Part shown: positions 48,384 through 60,317 of the stretch, piece by piece
Position numbering within the stretch: the first letter of the stretch is position 1
Layout of the letters: every line of letters starts with the position of its first letter
Assembly: GCA_009761415.1 (NCBI GenBank)
Contig: QUOL01000006.1
Coordinates: 1,550,001-1,614,000 of the forward strand
Direction: 5' to 3'
Length of the DNA stretch: 64,000 nt
Source: Sarcomyxa edulis
Taxonomy: Eukaryota > Basidiomycota > Agaricomycetes > Agaricales > Mycenaceae
The notes under the pieces: generated by a model
What the model saw: only the letters and a program-made list of their open reading frames with translations
Told to the model about the DNA's origin: nothing
Database searches by the model: none
Made by a program: the position numbers and the translations under genes

Positions 48384-50144
48384 CGCGTGAATCCTGATTC
48401 TTCAATGTCGTCGAGCGGACTATGATGAAGAAGGTCTACAGTACGCGACTAAGCTCGGTGCTCTTTAATACATATCGAAATAATTATCGAGCGAGTCACG
48501 AGGGCAATTTAGTCGTCTTGTGATCTGTGGAGAATCTCCGGAAGAACATAACAACGACGGCTACAGAGCGGAACTAAAGCTCAGAAGATTGAGTCAGTAC
48601 GCAACGAAAAGATGATAGACGGGCGCACGGAGCTGAGTGACGAGACAGTATAGATAGTTCTGCAAATGAGAATATCCTATAATCTCCGGGGTGTAAGTAT
48701 AACTATAAGGCGCGTAGAACCGTCATCGGTACTGATGCAAGCTAGCGAAAAATTTCACTAGAAACTAAAATTGTAGGAGCTCAGGACTTGGCATGTAGAC
48801 GATGATCATTACACACCGTCTGAATTTTAACCACTAATCACAGTTAAGATCATCAATGCATTGATGATAGTTGTGGCAAAGGAGAATGACCTAGATGTTG
48901 AGGAAGAGACAACGAACAGAAGCGAGAGCCAGCCAGCAGACCTTGAGAAGCGACAAAAGATTGATTGAGCCTGAATAGATGAACCTAACAGTGCAGAATC
49001 TCGAGGGATTCGACGCTGAGCCGCAGTGAGCGCCCTGATTCCTGAAGAACACCGCACATACGGCCCGAGATAGAACTATCCGGCCCACAAGCTCGATATA
49101 CGACATGCGAAGAGTGAGCATGTGCATGGTATTGCCCCAGCTGACCGAAGTTCCTTGATTGCTCGAGATCTACGCGATAACGGCCGAGTTCGCTACGCAG
49201 AGCGCTGACAAGGTCCGAGGCAGATCGAGCGCTAAGCCTAGAAGCTTTTGCCAAATACCAACAAAACACTGGGCATGGTAGACCGAATCCCATATGAGCT
49301 GAACCATGAGCAAGTCGCAAGCAAGAGATCTCGATTGAAAGAGACTGTCGTGTAGAGTTCCATGTTTGTTCAAATAGAAGACACTAGACACCATTTGAGA
49401 GGGTACTAGTGTTTCAAGCTTGTCAAACAAGTTGAGAGAGGGAGGGATAGATTATACACTCAACACGTTCACGCATTTTCGAAGCCATCCTCTTCTACTG
49501 AGCATTCTGCGACATCGCGTTAACCTCGCTAGAACAAGAAGGATTTTCTACACGTAAGCCAGGCACCCACTGTGATAACACTAGAGTCATTGAGTATAGG
49601 AGATGTGGAATAACGGAACTTGAGATTGAATTCCAAAAGGCTGCTGGAGGTGCGTAGAATGAGGAAAATTTCAGTGGTGACAGAAGCGCACATGTTTGGT
49701 CAACTCGGGCCAAGGAACTGCTGGAACTGCTGATCCTGCAGTCTTCAAGGTAGATATTATCGAGGCCTACGTCGAAAAGATACAAGAGAACGCGCTCGCA
49801 GTAGAATTTGCGAAACACGAAGTTGACGCGGAGCTCGAAGTTCGTTACGGTTGCTTAGATCGAAGGGAATTGCAGCACAACACCAAGCAGTGATGCACCG
49901 CAATCTCACAATTGTTCATCGACTCACGGCCCATGGGGCAAGCTCAGGGGTTCATTCAACCCCACCATGAGTATCGAGATTCACTCCCGTACATACTTCA
50001 GCTCAGATTTTCAATAGCCACCAAGATATCATTCACGATTATAGTCTTTATCTCGAATGGATCAGTCCTGGTTGGGATCTGACTGAAAGAAGTCAATATA
50101 GCCCAAAGGATCAACAAAAATACTAAGAGACTCACACCGCCTGT
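48384..50144. other. Intergenic region, about 1.8 kb
   Basis: Upstream of GH115. Minus-strand frames at 48985-49430 and 49495-49818 have no recognisable domains and no splice support. No repeats or RNA genes identified. Confidence 0.45.
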
Positions 50145-50691
50145 TTAGCAGAAATCCTGGTCCGAGTTGGTACGACCATAGCTCGACTTGGAGCTAGGAA
50201 GATCGTAGTACGCAGCGAAGTTGTTGCCGCACTTTGCGTCCAACACCTGCATGTACCCGCTGTACTCCCCAGAGCTCATGGTCTGCCCATTACCGTAGTC
50301 GCACCCGAAGGCAACGGCGTTGCCAGAGTAGGCGGAGATCTTCTGTGTGAACCGACGACCTCCACCGAAAGCTGCCTCGAGCATACTTTCAGCGTTGGCG
50401 ATATCAGAGGAGCTGGCCTCGATATTCTGGCAGACGGGGCCCGTAGACGCGCCTGCTGAGCGAGCTCTGGATGTAAGACACGTCAATTAGCTAGTCAACG
50501 GTAGTAGATAATATAATGACCACGTACCCGACGGTGCTGTTGAACGCTCCAAGGTATTGAAGGTGCTCCTTGCCGTTGGAGTCGACGACGTGCAAGTATA
50601 CACCATCAGGCGCTCCAGCGGGCCTAGAGTATGCAGTTCCGGCAATAGAGATAGCGGCGACGAGAGCGGTGAAGAAGGAAGTAAGCTGCAT
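50145..50691 (-). CDS. Small secreted cysteine protein, copy A
   Basis: Two-exon gene with intron 50467-50527. The product is about 160 residues. A signal peptide 'MQLTSFFTALVAAISIAGTA' precedes a mature domain 'RPAGAPDGVYLHVVDSNGKE', 'HLQYLGAFNSTVGARSAGAS', 'TGPVCQNIEASSSDIANAES', then 'ISAYSGNAVAFGCDYGNGQT' and the end 'GRTNSDQDFC'. The mature part has four Cys, including the C-terminal residue, enough for two disulfides. A near-identical copy lies inverted at 59233. I know no family name. It could be an effector, a surface protein or an antimicrobial-type protein. Nothing in the sequence decides between these. Confidence 0.85.
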
Positions 50692-50772
50692 TGTTGTTCT
50701 GGGTGACTAGACTCTGAGAATCGAAAAAGGGCTGATGGTTTTGGTGAAGGGATAGCTGCACCCAAGATGGTA

Positions 50773-50805
50773 TTTATACTCCAAATCCAACCTACGCATG
50801 GAGAA
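50773..50805 (-). promoter_or_regulatory. Conserved TATA-containing promoter block of secreted protein copy A
   Basis: On the minus strand this 33-base block, about 80 bp before the ATG, ends in GGAGTATAAA. It matches the block before copy B at 28 of 33 positions by hand count. The core TTGGATYTGGAGTATAAA includes a good TATA box. Confidence 0.7.
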
Positions 50806-52648
50806 ATGACATGTTCCTCCACTGCACTCGAGGATTATCTAAGAGATAGAATATGATTAGAAATCAGTAAAACGTGGATTGGCGGCTTCACCTTGAAGTT
50901 TCGAAGCTTCTGAGTGACGCTTTAGCATATGTTCGAAGAGCACACGAGACCTGCTTTCGGAGCTTGCCAATTGCCTGCAAGACCGTAGGTCAGTATCTAC
51001 TGCAAACACAGCATTTTGAGCGAATAACACATTGCAGAAATGATTAGGTACTGACTTCGATCGACTCGGAGCGTGTATATGATTTATCTGTATTCTGACT
51101 CGGGTGCCAAGACATGGGCTGTATAGTGACGACTTCGGGGTGTGATCCGCCTTCGGCGTCAGATCCTCTCGTCGGAGGAAAGGAAGCGATATCCAGGCAG
51201 TGAACCACCCGGACTATGGGTGTTCACAATACAGCACCGGAATATGAAGGCCTGGATGCACTTATTATTGACTGTAGCAATGGAATTGATGAATACAGAG
51301 TGTCGAGAAACTTTGCGTGTGCGCAAACGGGTGCACAGACGGATACCGAGGAAGGCTCCAGAGATTCGCGTGCTCTGTATAAGCCCATCGAGGACGGAGT
51401 CCGTTGGATGATAGTTCAAACGACGTAGAGTCGATGCTACGCAGTAAGCGCCCAAGAAGCAGAGTTAAGAGCGCTCAAACAAACACGACTCGGCTGAGAT
51501 TTTCTGGTGCTCGGAGAAAGTCATGACCGGTTCTCAGAATTGGTGCATGTTTCAGAATATGTTCGGGTATGCTGGAGGTGTATCAGGGTCCAAGGGCAAC
51601 TCGGAGGACAAAATCGAGGGCTGAGCGCTGAGCGATGAGTCTAGCCGTGTCATGTGCGCGTTCATGGATTCTTGCGAAATAAGTAGAACATCGAAAACTT
51701 CTGAGGGTACGCTGCGCCACTGTCGCCACCGAAGTATATGAGGCCCTGCGACCTCCTAAAGTCCTTTAGCTGGCTAGTTCAATCGAGGGTCGGATTTGGA
51801 CAACCTGAGTCTGAGCAGTGGCAGAACCAATGGAAGTGGACGTCGCGGTTCCGTCTCATCTAGTCTTCCCTGCCAGGAAGGGTCCATTTCGGACAAAATG
51901 TATCGCCGACGATGGTGTAGAGATATACCTTTCGTGTGCACAGTATGACTCCGGTAGTCCCGAATCCTCAGGACGCTCCCTGACAACAAAGAGATCCACG
52001 ATCGTCCAGCTCTTCCCCGTATACGGTCGAAGTAGGACATACACGATATTGACTGGAGTGAAGGCAAAGTTCAGGTCACCTGCTTGCCAGTAAGGTCTGT
52101 GTGGTAGGCAAAGCCGACGCAGATGAGGGGGTGGAAACTGATTAGAACGTTTTCTTGTTCGCCACATTCGCAGCGCAGACTGCCTTGATTGGTAGGACGT
52201 GATTCACTTTCGGGTATGAGGGTAGGCTCCGACTAGCGTATGTGGAAGATGTCTGTGTGCATCGATGAGCTAGATCTGTCTTCTGACCATGGCCGTAAAA
52301 CACTTGTCCAGGTCGCATGCTGGGGTTCATCAAGGTATATCCGATGGGGCAGAAGACTTCTCGAGTTTTGAGGATCTACGAAAGTCGTGAAGAGAGATGT
52401 TGCTCAAAAATGTCATGTACGACATGCTAGTGTAAAGTGCAAGTCGCGTGGCGCGACGACCGCAGTCTTTCTCTCACCGACCACTCTCATCAGAGTCATC
52501 GTCCAACGTTCAACGTTCAACCCTCTAATTCTCATCTTTTGCGCGTGCAGACGATCAGTCATTGCCGAAGTTGACAGGGATATACATGCTATAATAAACT
52601 TGGCCTCGATTTGCTCTTTCAAGCGCACCAGGACATCCAAGTGATATC
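50806..52648. other. Intergenic region, about 1.8 kb
   Basis: Divergent region between secreted protein copy A and the Golgi pH regulator-like gene. Minus-strand frames around 51550-52340 give some protein-like stretches (for example 'NFAFTPVNIVYVLLRPYTGK') but are interrupted and cannot be spliced into one model. Possible gene relic; no name. Confidence 0.35.
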
Positions 52649-54664
52649 ATGTTGTTGAGCAACATATACGTCGAAACTCTCTTTGTTACTCTACTGAGGT
52701 GAGCTCTGATATAGATATATATAATTTGGGTGTATCTCAATTATTCTCAGAGTCCTCTTATTCCTGGCATGTCGACAATACCTTCTTCGCAGTCTCTACC
52801 ATGACTTGCAGGATTTATCCGAATCTGAGCTCGATCCTTCTATGGGAAGCCTACCTTCGATGTCTGGTATCAGCAAAGCCCCTTCAAGACGGCAGCCTAC
52901 TTTACACTCCCTCGTTGCCCGTACAACTTTCGCCGCGTGTTTCTCAGAAAGCTGCATCATGTTCATAATGCTTATTTGCCAGGGCCTGGATACCTTGACA
53001 CCCCAGTACGTCTCATAAGCCACCATCTCTAGGTCCTTGTCTCAAAGCATCTCTAGAGCTCGACTTTTCAATTGGAGAGTCTCACTCTTCCTCCTTCTCG
53101 CTACTATTCTCGTTTTGACCCCTATGTTTATGAGCTTCGTGCTATCCCTCGGGTCTTCCACTAGTACTGGTACGGATTTCGCGCTTCATCCCCAACAATA
53201 CATATCTCTAACACTTCACGTAGATCCCACTCCTCTCAGACCGAAAGTCACTAGCCGGGTGATACTCAGTCTGTTACCTGTTCTACTGTATCTGTTCGGC
53301 CTCTCGTACATCCCTCTCCCGTCGGCACTATCGTCTTCCGATTTAATAACTTCGGCTCTATCTCGTCTAATCGTCTTGGGGACCATAATCCTTGGCTTAC
53401 TATCCGGTTTCGGTGCCATCAGTAATGCATGGGCATTCTTCCCGCTGTTTTCTCGTACGAGGTATCCTGGCATATACGAACACATCTTCGTGCTATCACT
53501 GATCAACATATCTCCTAGATCCGATCCCACTGAGCAGGACATCGACACTGCTGAAAGTGCATTAACACGCATTCGGAATGACCTGCAGGAGCGAAGAGCA
53601 GAAGCTCAGAGTCGAAGTGAGTCAGAGGTAGGCAGTTTTTACTCAGTGTATATCTTAGACGTTACTGGAACGAAAATATATGTAGCTTCAAGCAAAGGAA
53701 AGCTGGTATTCCCGTGTGGTACCCAATTTCCGTGGAGATGAGCGTACGTCCTTTGTTTCTTCGTGAATCGCACCGACCCTAATTGTGGGTGTTACAATAG
53801 ACCTCCAGGAATTACAAGGTCTCGAAGCTCTTGAATTCCAAATGAGTCGAAACTTGGAAGTACTCAAGCAACGTCGAGAAAGCGCTAGATTCTCCGACAC
53901 TCTCAAGGGCAAAATATTCAATTACGGAGGGAGAATATTCGCGCTATATTGTGTGATACGGGTCTTCAGCGTGAGTTCTTCCTTACGCATTCAAGATTGC
54001 CACTGAACGCAATGACCTTCCCCAGTCGATTGTGAACATCATAATCCCTACTCGATCTCGATCCTCCACAAGACCGCCGGACCTCATCACAAATTTTCTC
54101 GCCTCCATCCTCTCTTCTCTCCTGCCCAGCCACGTTAACGTCTCTACAGATGATGTGGCGTTGATATTCCGTCAGATCAGTCTAACTCTTGTCGGGGTCA
54201 TCATTCTTACCAGTATCAGAACTGTCTTACGAGGGGCCACACGAGTAAGTCGACACAAATCCCGGTGAGAGATCAAGACCTGCTATTGACATCAATTATC
54301 TGTAGGCTCTACGTGTCACGAACCGAAATCTCGGAGCATCTCTCATGCTCCTCTTACTTGCTCAATTAATGGTACGTTTGGCCCAGCAATACCTTCCATG
54401 TAATACACGCAGACTAATACACCGACGTAGGGAATATATCTCTTATCCACAATCGTACAGCTACGAACCACGTTCCCACCTCCCCCTCTCGATCCTAATG
54501 CACCTCCAGAGACGGATCCGATGCCGGTGGCAGACAATCTGTTTTCTACGATTCCAGAGTACGAAGTTTTTGGATCCTTGTTCGATTGGTCGTTCCTTAT
54601 TTCTGCTGGGGCGAGCACTGTTGTGCGCTGGGGCGCAGAGAGGGTGAATGGGGTGGGCGTTTGA
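52649..54664 (+). CDS. Golgi pH regulator-like / ABA-GPCR-domain multi-pass membrane protein
   Basis: Membrane protein of the GPHR/GTG family, linked in animals to Golgi anion conductance and acidification. The start is MLLSNIYVETLFVTLLRVLL. Exon 2 has 'FLACRQYLLRSLYHDLQDLS' and 'FAACFSESCIMFIMLICQGL'. After the acceptor TCTCTAG come 'ARLFNWRVSLFLLLATILVL', two further helices ('ILSLLPVLLYLFGLSYIP', 'IVLGTIILGLLSGFGAISNA'), a coiled-coil loop ('DTAESALTRIRNDLQERRAE'), 'ESWYSRVVPNFRGDE' and 'LQELQGLEALEFQMSRNLEV', a family hallmark. The C-terminal ABA-GPCR-like domain has 'YGGRIFALYCVIRVFSSIVN', 'LIFRQISLTLVGVIILTSIR' and 'GIYLLSTIVQLRTTFPPPPL', ending ERVNGVGV. About eight introns. It is tail-to-tail (187 bp) with the acyltransferase gene. 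Confidence 0.88.
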
Positions 54665-54851
54665 GAGTTCTCAATTAATGTGTAAAATGACAGAATGTAA
54701 TAAATATCAAAAAATGTCGCTGGGATATGTTTTACTCGGACCGTCCCGAATCTCAACTCTCTTACACAGTGTGGTTTGTGCGACCCAAATCGATGTTATG
54801 TCCGTCGCCACTGATAGATATACACATGGTCCACTGAAACCCGAAAAGAAA

Positions 54852-57374
54852 TCATGATGAACCAGAAGAAGGGGGCGCAGGCGAACTACGAAGTCGAAGC
54901 TTCTGCAGATCAGCATATGAGCTCTGCCTCGACCTCTCAAGTTTTCCCTCATAAGCCCGAATAAACCCAAGCACTCTTTCATAGTCTCCTTCCTCGTCTT
55001 CAGGCGCTGGCGTTGGTGTTGATGTCCCCGATCGACTGAGATCATCACCAGACGAACTCCCGTTATGACTCCATCCGAAAAGACGTTCGTCGAGCCACGT
55101 CATGGGGTGCGTCAGACCTAGACCTTGGGCGTCAACAGCACCAGTGCTGCTTTTACGTCGCCAGATTCCGGACGTTCCCCCAGATGGTGGAGCACTAGCT
55201 GCGGGGATCAGTATTCGCCACTATATACCAGATAAATCAGTATCGGAGTGGTTGACAGGAGGAGCGAATTCGAACCTCGTCAAAGTTTTTGAACTGCTGT
55301 GGGCCGTAATCATTTATAAGCTCAGCCACTTCATTTGAAAGGTGAACCCGCATAGTCTTCAATTTATCGAGTGAGCGTTGTTGTCCAGGGATAAGGGCAA
55401 CAATTAGAGGTCGAAGAGATCTACGATGGAGTAGAAACGCTTCAGTCTGAAAATCAGATCACACGGTAAAGAGGACAGTGACACACTTGAGAACATCCAC
55501 ACCAGCCTCACCGAACTTCAACGCGGTGTAATTCATGAAAGGTACTGCAATGATGACCAGGAAGGGTGTCCCAATGACCCAATTCAGCGGTGCATTCGAT
55601 TTTATAGCCACAAGGACCGCAAGCAATGCATAGAATGCATACAGAATCGGGGCGGCGACCAGAGAAATGAGAACTTTCCAACTAGCGAGAACATCGCGTC
55701 CAGCCACCTTTACCGACGATGCCGCGAGGGCCTCTAAAACACGGTCTGAGCAAAGATTTTAGGACAGTAATTACTGCTAATGATCACCTTTAGCTTTTTT
55801 TCTCGAAATAATAGACGCAGATATGAATATCGGTCCATTCAATATTGTTCCTGGAAGGGCGAAGAGCGTCCATACGGCAAGAAGGCCTATACGATATATT
55901 AAAAGACCCAGTATTTTCCAAGTCGCTTTTTTTGCCCGTGCGACCTGATAGAAAATGAAAGGTTGAATGAGGGATCGGGTCTTCACCAAGAACGCAGTGA
56001 ACGCACCTGGTGATCTCGCAAGCCAAGATCTCGGAGGAGACGATTATAGGCCAAGACGTCGGTACGCAGTTTCTGGACTCTCGGTTCGTCTTTGACGAGT
56101 TCATACCCTTCCAAGAGACGTCTGTTCAGTTCAACAACTTGTCCGAGAGTCAAATGTTGGGCGGGCGGTTGGTAAAGTCGTCGTACGGCTTGAATGAGCT
56201 GTTCACGATGTCAGAAAAATCAGAGATCACTGTTGATTTTCTGGCGCACCATCAACGTATCGTAATCGGGAGCCCTGACAGTGACGGTCTTGAGGGAATC
56301 ATAGATGAGATCGAGGAATTCAGCCACAGCCTCACGTTTTTGAGCTCCACCCTGCTTGAACATGTCGACAAACTCGGTAGGGACGTCAAGAGCGGTACCG
56401 AACTCGACGACGGCTCTAGATCTGAATCGATGGGGGTGGAAGTAAGACAATCCGACGGGTACGATTTTGACTTTTACGTTGGGATCGTTAGCCATAGCGC
56501 CTAGTGCCATGATGGAGACGCCAGCCTTGAGAGGGAGAAGGTCCGTGCGATCATGACTGCCACCTGCATACGCGTGTTGGTGTAATGCTGATGACTGACG
56601 AGAGAAAGACGGACTGACCTTCGGGGAAGATACCAATTGCTCCTCCTTGCTTCAAACACTGGTAGACGTGTCTGTACATTTCCTGTTGATCAATAAACGG
56701 GACCTTCTTGAATTCCATCCCTCCTGCCATGTTTTCGCGGATGAATTCGGTGCTCTTTCCGTCGTCCTTTCCGAATTCTGCCTTCAATCTCAATTCTGTA
56801 TCCGAGATGACTTCGAGAACTTCTGCAGAGAGGGAGTGTAATGATTTTGGCAGCGTAATCTGCATTTTTGGTTTGAATTCGGAGAGAAATCGAGTTCCAT
56901 CACCTAGCACAAGGCAAGGATCATCTTTGGACAGACGAACACGACCTGTCCCTGGTTTCGTATTGTCTGACGCGCGGGCAACGGGTACTAGTGATTGTCA
57001 TATCAATGGAGAGTTCATAGTAGAGCATGCACGAGACGCACTACTGTCCACGAGTCGCGCAAGAAATCCGACTACAGCTCGGTGCATACTCGCAGCAGCG
57101 ACAAGAAATTGGACTCGGCGACCGGTCTCTCTGTACACCTCCAATCCTAGGAGTAAATCCAAGAACTAGTGTCATGTTAACTTGTCTAGGACCTTGATTG
57201 AACGAAATGAAGTACCTGATTACCATGAGGCGCACCAACGAAGATGACGGGGCCATCGAGAGGAATATTGAAGGCTCCTCTGGACCGAATTTCGCGAAAA
57301 AATATGGAGGTGATGAATCGAAATAATAGCATAACAGCATCGTAGCCATAATGGTGCCCACTGTACGACGACAT
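54852..57374 (-). CDS. Glycerol-3-phosphate / dihydroxyacetone-phosphate O-acyltransferase (Sct1/Gpt2 type)
   Basis: ER enzyme making lysophosphatidic acid, the first step of glycerolipid synthesis. The start is MSSYSGHHYGYDAVMLLFRF. Next come 'FFREIRSRGAFNIPLDGPVI' and the catalytic block 'FVGAPHGNQFLDPLLLG' (His and Asp as in Sct1/Gpt2). After 'VGFLARLVDSIPVARASD' and 'KPGTGRVRLSKDDPCLVLGD' are 'KQGGAIGIFPEGGSHDRTDL' (substrate-binding motif) and 'VKIVPVGLSYFHPHRFRSRA'. Membrane helices follow ('LLIYRIGLLAVWTLFALPGT', 'VLISLVAAPILYAFYALLAV', 'WVIGTPFLVIIAVPFMNYTA'), then a Ser/Pro/acidic tail ending 'LRLRSSPAPPSSGSS'. The intron after 'RLVDS' is needed to avoid a stop, and the product is continuous after splicing. 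Confidence 0.93.
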
Positions 57375-59131
57375 GTCGAAGTTTGAACAGCTTGAGGTCA
57401 CAGACTGAGAGTGAGAGAGTCGGAATTGCCCGAGGGGCTCTATTAGGGCGATCGCAATCTGCATTTTCGGATCTGCATTGAACAACGTCGTGTCTCGTTG
57501 AGCACCTGCGATTCCTCGACGACCTGACCTCGATATACCAGAATATACGAGAAATAGGAAGCACAAGAACGCGCCAAGTCTATGGTCTGAATCGCGGATG
57601 TAACGCTCGTCTCTGTTGTCCTGCAGATCATGCTCCTGTTCGCATTCCATCCGATTTGTCGTGATATGCAAGGCATGATTTACTCGGGATCCCGTTTCGC
57701 GTCTACCTTGGAAAGTCAAGACGACACGGTCATAGGGTCTCAAATGGATGCCAGCTTGCGACTGTTTACGATAGAGCGAGCCTCCTGCTCAGCTCTCTCT
57801 ATGTTTTACGTTTAGAGCAGTATATCCCAGGGGCTCGCCACTCTCTTCGTCTTGGATTACTCCTCGATAACTTCGTCCTCAGTGGACCGGAGCTCGCACG
57901 TCCGGCGGTGGATGCATTTGTCCGTTCTTAGGGGAGGCCAAACAGATGTAGCCAACAGCAAGATGATACGAGTACCTCCGAGTCGTGACATTAATTCTCA
58001 AATAACGTCAACAGTGGAAACATCTGACGACCACAGTATTCTTGGATACCAATTGGAGATGATGCGACGAACACAGTAGATAATGTAGGTCTCGAAGCGA
58101 CCGCAGAAGCTGCGTCGTCTTTTCTTACATTATTTGGAGCACCTCCCCGGAACGAATACACTGGCATTACTGCCTTGATTTCAGTTGGTGACTCAACATT
58201 CATCGTGACTCTATCACCCAGATATATCGTCCTTCAAAACGCTTATAGACGGAAGGCAGATTGTAAGCCCCGTCAGTCTCCGAAAGATATGCTAGACAAG
58301 CCGTACATGTGACTTAACATTCTCGGACAAAGGAATAGGACTTACAAACGGACCTGAAGAAGTATCGGTGGAAGAAATGGCCGAGTCTCGCGGATCGCGC
58401 CAAGTTTGTTCGCGCTCACAACTCTTACATCGGTCCCATCCGCGCTGATCTATGGAAATCGCTCGACCTGGGTATTCAATATATTAGCAAGTCCTAGAGA
58501 CTACAAGCGGTCCAAAAGGTATGCGGTTCGATGCGAATCGGCATTGACCACTGGATATGTATATGTCTCTCATTTCGCTTCCTCCTACCTCCATCTAGTC
58601 TGAGCACAATGTGGTTCATATAGGCGCCTGACCCTGTGACTCAGGCCAGACCAGGAGCGTGCAGGTCTTGGATTGACATCCGTCCTTGGTGGGCCTACTA
58701 CCTGGATCTACTTCACAAGGCGATTAGCATCCTCCGTGCCTTTCCCTTTGAACAGCACCGACAGTATAATGCACTTATCACGAAGTACGCAGTCTCTCCA
58801 CGATCTATCTTCGAGTGGTGTTCGTTGTTGAGTACACTAGCCTGGTCTGTCCAAAGCTTTCTAAGCTGATACGGGTTCTCTTCAGAAACTGCAGTACCTG
58901 AATTGTCCTCAGACCATCTGCAAGGTGTCGGCATGTATTTATGGAGCTACAAGGAATATGGTAAGTTTGACGTCTGTTTTAGGAAACATACATTGAATAG
59001 TCGGCCGAGAGCCTTGAAAGGTATCGACAGGCATCGAAGAACTGCCGACAATACCGTCTGGTACATGGCCTTGTGGCCCAGTGTGAGGAGGGTGCTCATG
59101 GCCCTTCAAGAGGGGATGTAAAAGCTTCTAA
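57375..59131. other. Intergenic region, about 1.75 kb, possible relic
   Basis: Lies between the acyltransferase start and secreted protein copy B. A plus-strand stretch at about 58075-58265 reads 'VDNVGLEATAEAASSFLTLF' and 'GAPPRNEYTGITALISVGDS' without stops but without start or splice support. A second frame at 58636-58869 is similarly isolated. Unknown; perhaps remains of a small gene. Confidence 0.3.
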
Positions 59132-59164
59132 TTCTCCATTCGTTCTTTGGATCTGGAGTATAAA
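59132..59164 (+). promoter_or_regulatory. Conserved TATA-containing promoter block of secreted protein copy B
   Basis: The counterpart of the block before copy A. It ends GGAGTATAAA, about 70 bp before the ATG. Its conservation, while most of the surrounding upstream DNA differs, suggests function. Confidence 0.7.
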
Positions 59165-59232
59165 GCTCACTCATGCTTTCCCGACAACAGCCAACTCAAC
59201 TCGTATCCAAAGTTCACTCGAGTAAACCAGCA

Positions 59233-59792
59233 ATGCAACTCACTCCCTTCTTCACCGCTCTCCTCGCCTCCCTCTCTATTGTGGGTGTGGCCTCTGCGGC
59301 CATCAGGCCCATTGGAGCACCCGATGGAGTGTACCTCCACGTCGTCGACGCCGACGGAGCAGAGCACCTCCAATATGTTGGAGCATTCAACAGCACCATC
59401 GGGTACGTGGTGTTCGCAGTCGTCTTCAGTGTCCCCAGTTTACTGACCGAGTCGTTTATCCTTCATCTAGAGCTCGCTCAGCAGACGCGTCTACGGGCCC
59501 CGTCTGCCAGAATATCGAGGCTAGCTCCTCTGATATCGCCAACGCGGAAAGCGCGTTGGAGTCCTTCTTTGGTGGAGGTCTTCACTTCACGAAAAAGATC
59601 TCTGCCTACTATGGCAGCGCCGTTGCCTTTGGGTGCGACTACGGTAATGGGCAAACAATGAGTGCTCTGGAGTACAGCGGGTACATGCAAGTGCTGGATG
59701 CCAAGTGCGGAAACAGCGTCGCCTCGTACTATGACCTTCCTAGCTCCAAGTCGAGCTATGGTCGTACCAATTCGGATCAGAATTTCTGCTGA
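59233..59792 (+). CDS. Small secreted cysteine protein, copy B
   Basis: Paralog of the gene at 50145-50691, in the opposite orientation. Intron 59403-59470 sits at the same codon and phase. The signal peptide is MQLTPFFTALLASLSIVGVA. The mature part is 'GAPDGVYLHVVDADGAEHLQ', 'YVGAFNSTIGARSADASTGP', 'VCQNIEASSSDIANAESALE', 'AFGCDYGNGQTMSALEYSGY', ending 'GRTNSDQNFC'. The same four Cys are present. Differences from copy A are mostly conservative and cluster in the signal peptide and the 'SALESFFGGGLHFTKKIS' segment. An in-frame ATG 60 bp upstream exists, but homology and signal-peptide position favour 59233. Confidence 0.85.
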
Positions 59793-60317
59793 ACGAGCAT
59801 TGTGCAGCTGGGATGTGAGTCCTCGATATATCTGGAAATATCTGGTCTGATTCTTATTGCTTCCCTTTTTCCAGTTGCCTCTGGCCAGGGCCCATCCCAT
59901 ATGACAGCTGTTTGGATAGTTATGCGTCTGTGGTACTTACTTGTCATGATCATGATCGACTTCGAATATATTTATCTTGCTATTCATTGCAATGATAAGC
60001 ACTTCAACGAGTACTAGAGTCTATCACTCAGTGAATCACTCCATTTTTTGTCGTCAACCCAACGTCAACTTTCTCCTTGCACGCTTGCTCGTCTGGACTC
60101 TGAATCTTGTCTGAATCTTGATTGCGGTGACCTGTTATTTGACGCTATGCTGCAAAGCCCTCAGATCTAAATAAGGCAGCCGGCGGCTCGGCGCTTCGAC
60201 AAGTCACGATTCTCAATTTGCTCTAGTCTCAACTTTGTATGTCCTCCCAGGCTCCCTTTGTGTGTCGCCCCATGATCTCCTCGAGTTCGTGGATTCATTT
60301 CTGAGTAGGTGGGTCTC
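59793..60317. other. Intergenic region
   Basis: 3' flank of secreted protein copy B. No coding signal, repeat or RNA gene seen. Confidence 0.5.

Noticed and set aside
48985..49430. Overlapping minus-strand frames upstream of GH115
   Set aside because: Neither frame shows domains, signal peptide or splice sites.
56980..57060. Apparent stop in the acyltransferase after 'STMNSPL'
   Set aside because: Removed by a GTAGTG...CACTAG intron that joins 'RLVD' to 'IPVARASD' in frame.
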